Source: SYOC01 sp035575235
GTDB lineage: Bacteria > Desulfobacterota > Binatia > Bin18
DNA length: 5,558 bases
Direction: 5' to 3'
Assembly (NCBI GenBank): GCA_035575235.1
Contig: DATLYA010000076.1
Location: 1 to 5,558 of the forward strand
Part shown: piece by piece, positions 1-5,424 of the stretch
How the letters are laid out: each line of letters opens with the position of its first letter
How positions within the stretch are numbered: position 1 is the first letter of the stretch
Program-made: the position numbers and the translations under genes
The notes under the pieces: generated by a model
What the model saw: the letters and a program-made list of their open reading frames with translations, nothing else
Told to the model about the DNA's origin: nothing
Databases searched by the model: none

Positions 1-2
1 GG

Positions 3-107
3 GAGTGGGGAGCCCGCCAATTGCACCGCAGTGCCCGTCAAGAGGCGCGCAAGGAGATTCGCTTGCACCTCGTGCCGAAGGAGGCTCCTATGCGACTTGC
101 GGCGTGA
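3..107 (+). CDS. Possible 3' end of a gene entering from the left edge (unidentified)
   Basis: An open frame runs from the left edge to a TGA at 105-107, giving about 34 residues that end in PMRLAA. The fragment is rich in Arg, Lys, Glu and His and looks like an amphipathic helix followed by a short tail; roughly 70% of its codons end in G or C, as in the genes nearby. The other two forward frames are also open for most of this short stretch, so frame choice is uncertain. If real, the gene converges on the acyl-CoA dehydrogenase, with 31 bases between the two stop codons and no obvious terminator hairpin. I do not recognise a family and assign no function. Confidence 0.3.
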   Translation, partial: EWGARQLHRSARQEARKEIRLHLVPKEAPMRLAA

Positions 108-138
108 GTTCATCTCTCATCCTGTAAACTTTGAGTAA

Positions 139-1248
139 TTAGACAATCGCCAATCCTTCAAATACAGCAAATCCACGGGCGTTGCGCAGCCAGAGTTCAA
201 CCGGATGATCACGAATGTAGCCGTGGCCGCCAAGAATCTGCACGGCGTTGTCCGTAACTTTGAGCGCCATATTCGCCGCATAATTTTTCGCCAGACAGGC
301 TTCACGGGTGGCGCCTGACACCGTGCTGTCTAACGGCGTGTCCCGACCGGCGTCGATTTTCCAGGCGGCTTCCCAGGTGAGCAGGCGAGCGGCGTCGATT
401 TCTGTGGCCATTTCTGCCAGCAGAAAAGCAATGGCTTGTTTTTGCGCAATGGCAGTTCCAAAGGCGCGCCTTTCTTTAGCGTAATCGCGCGCATACTCAA
501 AAGCCGCGCGCGCCACTCCAACCGCCAACGCCGCCAAGGCGACGCGTGAACGGTTCAAAAACGGCGCGAGGTTGCCGGCAAGCCGCGCCGCAGCAGGAAC
601 CCGGCAGCGCTCCAGGGTTAACTCGTACGTCGCCAACGCTTTCAGGCCCATATTCTTCTCTCGTCCGTGCACCGTCAGACCCGGTGTCCCAGGGGGGACA
701 AGGAATGCTGTCAGGCCTTCTTCACTGCGCGCATAGACCAGAAGGTGCTGCGCTTCGGCGGCAAGAGGGACGTAACATTTTGTGCCGTTGAGGATGTAGC
801 CGTCGTGCTCGCGTGTGGCGGTTGTCGTCAACTCATTGATATCAAACCTGAAGCGTGGCTCCATGACTGCTGCTGTCCCTGGCGTAAAAGCGGCTCCCGT
901 GTAAGCAGGCAACACCTGCTGCTGTTGCTCCTGGTTGCCTAACGCGAGTACGGGTTGAATGACCAGGCGAGGAGTCAGAATATGCAGCGCAATGGCAAGG
1001 TCGGCCCAGGCAAGTTCCTCGTAAACCAAGACGCCGGTGACCGCCGAAGGAGCTTCGCCCATCCCTCCTAATGTTTCGGGGATCGTACTCTGCACGAGAC
1101 CAAGCTCCCAGGCTTGCTGCACAAGCGCATTGGGAATCTGCCCACTCTCGTCGGCGTCGCGCGCCGCTGGACGCATCTGTTCCCGGGCAAAACTAGCGAC
1201 CGTCTGTTGTATGAGTTGTTGCTCTTCCGTCGGCTGAAAATTCACCAT
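139..1248 (-). CDS. Acyl-CoA dehydrogenase family flavoprotein
   Basis: Predicted cytoplasmic FAD enzyme of 369 residues that would oxidise an acyl-CoA thioester to the 2,3-enoyl-CoA and pass electrons to an electron-transfer flavoprotein. The N-terminal helical domain spans about 1-120. The middle beta domain follows, with MEP at 129-131 and NGTKCYVP at 154-161; the usual AGSD after EP is replaced by RFRFD. The C-terminal helical domain carries ERRAFG at 259-264 and Q271, which contact FAD in the family, then the signature ILGGHGYIRDHP at 338-349 and RNAR at 355-358. E364 in FEG sits where medium-chain enzymes have their catalytic base. The protein ends only five residues later, shorter than typical members. 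I chose the start at 1248 because AAGGAAGG lies 7 bases upstream; an ATG at 1290 would overlap the predicted -10 box. Substrate is unknown; the gene stands alone and diverges from the amidase. Confidence 0.93.
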   Translation of the reverse strand: MVNFQPTEEQQLIQQTVASFAREQMRPAARDADESGQIPNALVQQAWELGLVQSTIPETLGGMGEAPSAVTGVLVYEELAWADLAIALHILTPRLVIQPVLALGNQEQQQQVLPAYTGAAFTPGTAAVMEPRFRFDINELTTTATREHDGYILNGTKCYVPLAAEAQHLLVYARSEEGLTAFLVPPGTPGLTVHGREKNMGLKALATYELTLERCRVPAAARLAGNLAPFLNRSRVALAALAVGVARAAFEYARDYAKERRAFGTAIAQKQAIAFLLAEMATEIDAARLLTWEAAWKIDAGRDTPLDSTVSGATREACLAKNYAANMALKVTDNAVQILGGHGYIRDHPVELWLRNARGFAVFEGLAIV

Positions 1249-1255
1249 CAAAGCG

Positions 1256-1263
1256 CCTTCCTT
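1256..1263 (-). promoter_or_regulatory. Ribosome binding site that fixes the acyl-CoA dehydrogenase start
   Basis: On the minus strand AAGGAAGG lies 7 bases before the ATG at 1248. It is a strong Shine-Dalgarno match and favours this start over the in-frame ATGs at 1290 and 1284, which lack one. Confidence 0.7.
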
Positions 1264-1288
1264 TGTTTCGAAACAATGCCGCATCTTC

Positions 1289-1317
1289 ATAATATCATCG
1301 AAGAGAAGAGCGGTCAG
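1289..1317 (-). promoter_or_regulatory. Candidate sigma-70 promoter for the acyl-CoA dehydrogenase
   Basis: Read on the minus strand, CTGACC (1312-1317, four of six matches to TTGACA) is followed after exactly 17 bases by TATTAT (1289-1294, five of six matches to TATAAT). Transcription would begin near 1282, giving a leader of about 34 bases that contains the Shine-Dalgarno sequence. The position fits the start at 1248 and argues against the longer reading frame. This is pattern matching only. Confidence 0.5.
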
Positions 1318-1391
1318 AGGGGAGGCGATGCTGTTTGTCAGTGTTGGCGTCCGGGGAGTTGGTCACAAGTAATCTTGCCCCTACACATCTG

Positions 1392-1413
1392 TTTTCCACC
1401 CCCATGTGGACAA
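1392..1413. repeat. Short inverted repeat in the divergent intergenic region
   Basis: TTTTCCAC at 1392-1399 faces GTGGACAA at 1406-1413 across a 6-base spacer, pairing at seven of eight positions. It lies 59 bases before the amidase start, between the two divergent genes, so it could be an operator. The right arm read on the minus strand, TTGTCCACA, is one base from the DnaA box consensus TTATCCACA, and the left arm TTTTCCACC is two bases away. No convincing -35/-10 pair for the amidase was found nearby; only a lone TAATAT at 1457-1462, eleven bases before its ATG. Function is unproven. Confidence 0.35.
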
Positions 1414-1472
1414 GGGAGCGCTTTTCTCGGCGCGAGCCGCATGGTAGTTTCCACGCTAATATTTTGTGAAGC

Positions 1473-2594
1473 ATGACTCATCCGAAAGCGAATCCATTCA
1501 AGCGCCGTCTTATTCGCGCCGCCGTACGGGAGAATATCGAGGTGATGCATGAGCAATGGCCGCACCTGTGTCCATCGCCGCCTTTGCCGCGACCCTTTTG
1601 GATCATCCGGACGATTGGTGTAGTGATTGCCTGTACGCTTGCCTCCTTTGTCTTTGTTGTCGCGATTGGCTTCCATGAGCCACGAAAACCAGACCAGCTC
1701 TCGGCAGTAGGGACTGCGGTGAAGAATGACGCTGTCGCCTCCCCGGGTCTTCCACTTGATGGAGTTTCTCCTGTGCTAGCTGTGGAGAGCCTGAGGAAAA
1801 TTGACGAAGCTCATTCCCTTGCGTCGCTGGAAGAATCCGTTGATCTGGCGTTTCCACTCCCTCGACAGTCTGACTTCCGGACTCTCGCGCTTCCGGTGAA
1901 GTCGATCGTTATTGATCCTGGGCACGGCGGCGAGGATCCGGGCGCTATCGGTGCGAATGGTCTGACAGAAAAGGCTATTGCGTTGGATATTGGGCAGCGG
2001 CTTCGAACGTTGCTGCAGAACGCCTCATTTCAGGTCTCTATGACACGTGAAAAAGACGACACCACCTCGCTCTGGCAGCGCGTAACGTTTGCCAACGCCG
2101 CGGGCGGCGACTTGTTTCTCTCGATTCATGTGAATTGGATAACGCCCCGTTCTGCTCGCGTGGTGGAAACGTACTACCTGGGGCCGACTGAGGATTCAGC
2201 TTCGTTGCAGCTTGCTGGAGTAGAAAATGCTCAATCGGGGTATTCAACCAGCGATTTTCGTCGTCTCCTCGATAGCGTGTACGAAGATGTCAAACGAGAG
2301 GAATCGTATATGTTGGCCGCCGCCGTGCAAGGAGAACTGACGCTTGCCTTACAGCAAACAAATCCCGCGCTTGTGCGTCGGGCGGCGAAGCGGGCGCCGT
2401 TTCTTGTATTGGTCGGCGCCAAGATGCCCGCCGTTTTAACTGAGGTTTCGTGTCTCTCGAATAAGGAAGAAGCGCAACTGCTCGCCACGTCGGAATACCG
2501 GCAACAAATAGCCCAGGCGCTGTTTACCGGCATTCGCGCGTATGTGGACGGCCTGTATCATACGTACTCGACCAGAAAGGATGCTGCGTCATGA
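1473..2594 (+). CDS. Membrane-anchored N-acetylmuramoyl-L-alanine amidase (Amidase_3)
   Basis: Zinc enzyme of 373 residues predicted to cleave the amide bond between N-acetylmuramic acid and the L-alanine of peptidoglycan stem peptides. A basic N-terminal tail (1-42) and one hydrophobic segment (about 43-67) suggest a cytoplasmic N terminus and a periplasmic catalytic part. A low-complexity linker (about 68-140) leads to the Amidase_3 domain (about 142-361). Zinc ligands are H151 in DPGHGG, E166 in GLTEK and H219 in SIHVN; the catalytic glutamate is E324 in LTEVSCLSN. The 104 residues between H219 and E324 include an insert (about 247-285) at the place where AmiC-type division amidases carry their autoinhibitory helix. 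No AMIN, LysM or SPOR domain is visible. The start at 1473 has only a weak GTGAAG upstream; an ATG at 1545 preceded by GAGG is an alternative. The stop overlaps the MamK-like start by four bases. Confidence 0.93.
   Translation: MTHPKANPFKRRLIRAAVRENIEVMHEQWPHLCPSPPLPRPFWIIRTIGVVIACTLASFVFVVAIGFHEPRKPDQLSAVGTAVKNDAVASPGLPLDGVSPVLAVESLRKIDEAHSLASLEESVDLAFPLPRQSDFRTLALPVKSIVIDPGHGGEDPGAIGANGLTEKAIALDIGQRLRTLLQNASFQVSMTREKDDTTSLWQRVTFANAAGGDLFLSIHVNWITPRSARVVETYYLGPTEDSASLQLAGVENAQSGYSTSDFRRLLDSVYEDVKREESYMLAAAVQGELTLALQQTNPALVRRAAKRAPFLVLVGAKMPAVLTEVSCLSNKEEAQLLATSEYRQQIAQALFTGIRAYVDGLYHTYSTRKDAAS
2574..2594 (+). promoter_or_regulatory. Ribosome binding site and ATGA stop/start overlap coupling amidase to MamK-like gene
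   Basis: AGAAAGGA at 2574-2581 lies inside the end of the amidase gene, 9 bases before the ATG at 2591. That ATG shares the bases ATGA (2591-2594) with the amidase TGA stop. Such overlaps usually mean that a terminating ribosome can re-initiate on the next gene, which keeps the two products in proportion. Confidence 0.8.
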
Positions 2595-3622
2595 GTGAGG
2601 TGAACGGAACGTTGTGTGTTGGTATTGATTTAGGGACGTCCCGCAGCTCGATCTCCGCTTCTAACGGCGCTCGGTATGTAATCGAGAGCTACGTAGGGTG
2701 GCCGGTGGACATGGTGGCTCGCAAAGTGGTCAAAAAGTCCGTCCTGATTGGTCAAGAGGCTGTGGAGAACCGTCCCATGCTGGATCTCCGTCGGCCGCTT
2801 GAACGAGGAGTGATAAAAGAAGGCTCCGAGCGGGATGAGGCTGCTGTACGGGAGATTCTTCGTCACCTGGTGTCTCTGGCGCGTGCACACGCGAAAGAGA
2901 AGGAACAGACCCCGGTGCGCGCCGTGGTTGGCGTGCCGTCCGAAGCGTTTCGCGCCAGTAAACAACGCCTGCGTGAAGTGATGAAAGGTATTGTGAACAG
3001 TTTACTCATCGTGTCAGAGCCGTTCGCGGTCGCCTATGGGATTGAGGAATTACTACATGCCATGATTATTGACCTTGGGGCTGGGACAACCGATTTTTGC
3101 GTGATGAATGGGCGCTATCCCACCGATGAAGACCAGCGCACGCTCACGAGCGCTGGCGATGCGATTGATGAGCAGCTCATGAAATTGGTGCAAAACCGTT
3201 ATCCCGAGGCGCAGTTTTCCATTCACATGGTGCGCGAGTGGAAGGAGAAATGGAGTTTTGTAGGCGAACCACAGCAACGCGTACTAGTGACCGTGCCTGT
3301 AGCTGGCAAGCCGACGCCAATCGACATTACCGAGCAAATGCGCAGCGCCTGTGAGAGCATTTTGCCGCCGGTGACTGAAACCATGCTTGATCTGCTGTCG
3401 CACGTCGAGCCCGAGTATCAGGAAAAAGTCCGGAACAACATTATCCTATCCGGCGGGAGCTCGTTAATTCGCGGCTTAGCAGAAGCATTACAACATAGCC
3501 TGGCGGATGTTGGCGGCGGTCGCGTGCGGACCGTGGAGGATCCTGTCTTTGCCGGCTCTAACGGAGGTCTTGCGCTCGCCATTGACGCCGACGAGGCGGA
3601 CTGGGAGCAACTCACGACCTGA
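2591..3622 (+). CDS. mamK: MamK-like actin-family ATPase (bacterial cytoskeletal filament protein)
   Basis: Predicted cytoplasmic protein of 343 residues with the actin/Hsp70 ATPase fold, expected to form ATP-dependent filaments. Phosphate-1 loop: GIDLGTS at 11-17. Connect-1: SEPFAVAYG at 142-150. Phosphate-2 loop: DLGAGTTD at 161-168. Adenosine motif: LSGGSSLIRGL at 286-296. The length matches MamK, the actin that aligns magnetosomes, and several MamK-type stretches are present: a DLRRPL segment at 65-70, VVGVP at 112-116, EDQRTLTSAGDAIDE at 180-194 and SFVG at 222-225. E143 and D161 correspond to the MamK active-site residues tested by mutation. The VEEP-type connect-1 and other features usual in MreB are missing, and there is no FtsA-like insertion. 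It is translated directly after the amidase. No other magnetosome gene is in view, so the symbol denotes family resemblance, not a proven magnetosome role; a separate MamK-related actin clade is possible. Confidence 0.85.
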   Translation: MSEVNGTLCVGIDLGTSRSSISASNGARYVIESYVGWPVDMVARKVVKKSVLIGQEAVENRPMLDLRRPLERGVIKEGSERDEAAVREILRHLVSLARAHAKEKEQTPVRAVVGVPSEAFRASKQRLREVMKGIVNSLLIVSEPFAVAYGIEELLHAMIIDLGAGTTDFCVMNGRYPTDEDQRTLTSAGDAIDEQLMKLVQNRYPEAQFSIHMVREWKEKWSFVGEPQQRVLVTVPVAGKPTPIDITEQMRSACESILPPVTETMLDLLSHVEPEYQEKVRNNIILSGGSSLIRGLAEALQHSLADVGGGRVRTVEDPVFAGSNGGLALAIDADEADWEQLTT

Positions 3623-3635
3623 CACGCATTGGGTG

Positions 3636-3704
3636 ATAGGCCCCGCGTGTTGCGTAAGCCTATGACGCCGTATTACGTTTCACGCACTATGTTCTACGTA
3701 TGAT
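3636..3704. repeat. Intergenic hairpin and degenerate short repeats after the MamK-like gene
   Basis: ATAGGC at 3636-3641 can pair with GCCTAT at 3658-3663; its 16-base loop holds a smaller CGC/GCG stem. No run of T follows, so it is not a standard intrinsic terminator. Downstream, TTACGTTTCA (3673-3682) and CTACGTATGA (3694-3703) are related ten-base units 21 bases apart, and the second contains the palindrome TACGTA. TATGAT at 3699-3704 could be a -10 box for the next gene, but no good -35 precedes it. Confidence 0.3.
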
Positions 3705-3730
3705 ATCTCCTGGCTCTCTGGGGAGGAAAA

Positions 3731-5038
3731 ATGCCTGAGAAGGACCCGCTCAGCAAGGAAAAACAAGACGCGTTGCTCGAAGACCTGTGGAATTTTCCGC
3801 TCTTCGCAGCGCTCTTTGGCCGTCGTGCGCGTCGATTCGGCTACGGTATGGAGATTCCACACGGTCCGTTTGCCTATAAGTCAAAGCACGATCCGCTGCC
3901 TCTTTCCGATCTGGAGACTGCTGTGTTAGTGGCGGCTGGGATAGGGGTGTCGGGGTGGCACTTCAGCATTCCGCATACAGCGGCTGATCCAGGGCTGAGC
4001 AGCTACTCGGTGCGCCTGACCGGACGCACTGTGCCGACGGGGGCAGGCATTGGCACTCCTGAACTATTTTACACTGATGACTCTGGCATTTATCTGGTGC
4101 GCACGAGAGACGCCGGCGCGTCGAGCCTGCAAGAATGTAGAGGCCCGCATGAGGCCGGGCGGCTGCTCGCACGCTGTCGGGCACTGACGGTGAAGATCAG
4201 CGATACACGTTTGGATCTGCCGCGCCAGCCGCCGCACATCAGTGAGCACAATCTATGGAACGCCAACGTGCCGGGGTCAACGGTGTTCATGCCGATCGGA
4301 GATGTAGGACAACAAGTGCTGGCGTTTTTAGCGATCATGGCCAGCAATGGCTATACGCTGTACGATGACTTCGCCAAACGGCCAGCAGGCAATCTTGCGC
4401 CGTATTTTCACTCGGGGCTGCTTGATCAAAATAAACGCCTGCCGTTATCTTACATCGAACAGTACGTGTATGCGACCATCGCCATGGAACTGTCAGTGAT
4501 AGCGCACAATATCGTGCTCGCGCTGCAAGCGATTGGGTTGGGTGGTTGGATGTTTACCGGCATTAATCCGTACAGCGCCATGGGCGCGTTTGCAGCGAAT
4601 GGCGTTGCCGGCATGGGGTTCCGCTTCGTGCGTCGAGAAGATTGGACGCTGCCAAACCCCATAGGTCTTGATGGCTATTATCAGAGTCTCTGCCCGCCAT
4701 ATTATCCCGACATGCACGCCGCCGTGCACCAACTGGCTGCCTGGAAATTTGGTGAGGGCGGAACCTACGACCCGACCACGCCAGGACCATACAGAGATCC
4801 TCAAGCCGCGAAGGCAACGGTAACGCCCTACAGCGAAGAGTTTCTCTCTTGTCTCGGCGACATGGCGCAGTACGTCTACGAGACCTATGGACGATTTCCC
4901 GCCACTGTGCCGACACTCTTTATGCGCGTCTATGCGCAAGTGCATCATCTAGAGACGGAATTTTACGATGAACACTACGCGCCCGGGGCGTATCTGGAGA
5001 CGCACGCGCGGCATATGGAGAAGTGGCATCCGGAGTAG
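3731..5038 (+). CDS. Putative nitroreductase-superfamily flavoprotein with C-terminal extension
   Basis: Protein of 435 residues with no signal peptide, probably cytoplasmic. I do not recognise a named family, but several features recall the FMN-binding nitroreductase fold: an RRARRFGYG stretch at 31-39 resembling the RRSxRxF start, PLPLSDLETAVLVAAG at 55-70 like the PLSxEEL helix, and a long helix at 252-270 ending in AIGLGGW (267-273), where nitroreductases have an ALGLG turn. The intervening part (about 75-215) is longer than in simple nitroreductases and recalls SagB-type dehydrogenases. The last about 110 residues, with GRFPATVPTLFMRVYAQVHH at 387-406 and many aromatic and His residues, are outside the classic domain. 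GGGAGG at 3721-3726 sits 4 bases before the ATG and supports this start. It follows the MamK-like gene by 108 bases, so co-transcription is possible but less certain. Substrate and reaction are unknown. Confidence 0.88.
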   Translation: MPEKDPLSKEKQDALLEDLWNFPLFAALFGRRARRFGYGMEIPHGPFAYKSKHDPLPLSDLETAVLVAAGIGVSGWHFSIPHTAADPGLSSYSVRLTGRTVPTGAGIGTPELFYTDDSGIYLVRTRDAGASSLQECRGPHEAGRLLARCRALTVKISDTRLDLPRQPPHISEHNLWNANVPGSTVFMPIGDVGQQVLAFLAIMASNGYTLYDDFAKRPAGNLAPYFHSGLLDQNKRLPLSYIEQYVYATIAMELSVIAHNIVLALQAIGLGGWMFTGINPYSAMGAFAANGVAGMGFRFVRREDWTLPNPIGLDGYYQSLCPPYYPDMHAAVHQLAAWKFGEGGTYDPTTPGPYRDPQAAKATVTPYSEEFLSCLGDMAQYVYETYGRFPATVPTLFMRVYAQVHHLETEFYDEHYAPGAYLETHARHMEKWHPE

Positions 5039-5069
5039 TCCACAATTGGTCAGTCCGTGGTCTCCTAGA

Positions 5070-5360
5070 CTTTAAGACAAAATCCATGGGCCAATAGTGT
5101 TCGGCACGAAATTTGTCAGGGGGGATTTTCTCGTACACTGTGCCGTTATGAAGAAAAAGCAGCTCCGGGTGGGGCAAGCCAGGGAGAAAGCGGCGGGGGA
5201 GGCTCCCCCGCCCGTAGTCCAAGGCTTCAAGTATGTGCGCTTGGTCGGTCAGCTCCTGGAGCGTCTGCATGGGGCGGTCACCGAGCGGGACCGGGCGGGG
5301 AACCGCCAGTTGTTCGACGAGCAGTATGCGACGTTGATATTGCTGTATTTCTTTACGTCC
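5070..5360 (+). mobile_element. Remnant of an IS4-type insertion sequence (boundaries approximate)
   Basis: The transposase fragment and its leader form the left part of an insertion sequence. The left end is placed only roughly, between the stop codon at 5036-5038 and the transposase start. The right boundary is where the transposase resemblance is lost, near 5360. No second inverted repeat or target duplication was found inside the window, so the element is deleted or interrupted by other DNA. Confidence 0.45.
5113..5139 (+). promoter_or_regulatory. Weak candidate promoter inside the insertion-sequence remnant
   Basis: TTGTCA (5113-5118, five of six matches to the -35 consensus) and TACACT (5134-5139, four of six to the -10) are separated by 15 bases, shorter than ideal. 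Transcription would start almost at the transposase ATG at 5148, giving a nearly leaderless message; no Shine-Dalgarno sequence precedes that ATG. Confidence 0.25.
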
Positions 5361-5414
5361 ACGGTCAATATCGTTAACCGCTATAAAGTTGCACTAAATC
5401 TGGGGGTTGTCTAA
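5148..5414 (+). pseudogene. IS4-type transposase, truncated N-terminal fragment
   Basis: The reading frame from the ATG at 5148 begins MKKKQLRVGQAREKAAGE and continues through ERDRAGNRQLFDEQYATLIL to LLYFF. This is the conserved N terminus of a group of IS4-type transposases, which normally goes on with NPxxxSLRxLQQAS and several hundred residues holding the DDE catalytic triad. Here the likeness stops around 5357-5365, the frame closes with TAA at 5412-5414, and neither of the other two forward frames restores the missing sequence. About 88 residues remain and no catalytic residue is present, so the product cannot be an active transposase. The frame is open upstream to an ATG at 5097, but the family start matches 5148. 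I could not define the terminal inverted repeats; the left end presumably lies between 5039 and 5147. Confidence 0.7.
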
Positions 5415-5424
5415 GGGGAAGGGC

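Noticed and set aside
1249..1290. N-terminal extension of the acyl-CoA dehydrogenase (14 extra residues from the ATG at 1290)
   Set aside because: The ATG overlaps the predicted -10 box, has no ribosome binding site, and the extra residues do not resemble the family; the inner ATG has a strong Shine-Dalgarno sequence.
1114..1676. Overlapping reading frames in the divergent region (1114-1476 on +, 1338-1676 on -)
   Set aside because: They overlap the well-supported dehydrogenase or amidase genes, lack family resemblance and have no good ribosome binding sites.
2591..3622. MreB, ParM or FtsA as the identity of the actin-like protein
   Set aside because: MreB-type connect-1 and flanking patterns are missing, FtsA's characteristic domain insertion is absent, and several stretches match MamK instead. 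MreC/MreD are not adjacent.
3636..3663. Intrinsic terminator after the MamK-like gene
   Set aside because: The stem is only six pairs with a long loop and no T-run follows.
4493..4948. Antisense reading frame of 151 residues inside the nitroreductase-like gene
   Set aside because: It is a by-product of codon bias in the sense gene; composition is low-complexity and Arg/His rich, with no recognisable motif.
5039..5100. Terminal inverted repeat of the insertion sequence
   Set aside because: Small self-complementary pieces such as ATTGG/CCAAT and GTCT/AGAC are too short, and the other end of the element is not available for comparison.
5097..5147. Upstream ATG (5097) as start of the transposase fragment
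   Set aside because: The related transposases begin at the MKKKQLRV stretch; the 17 preceding residues look like translated insertion-sequence leader.
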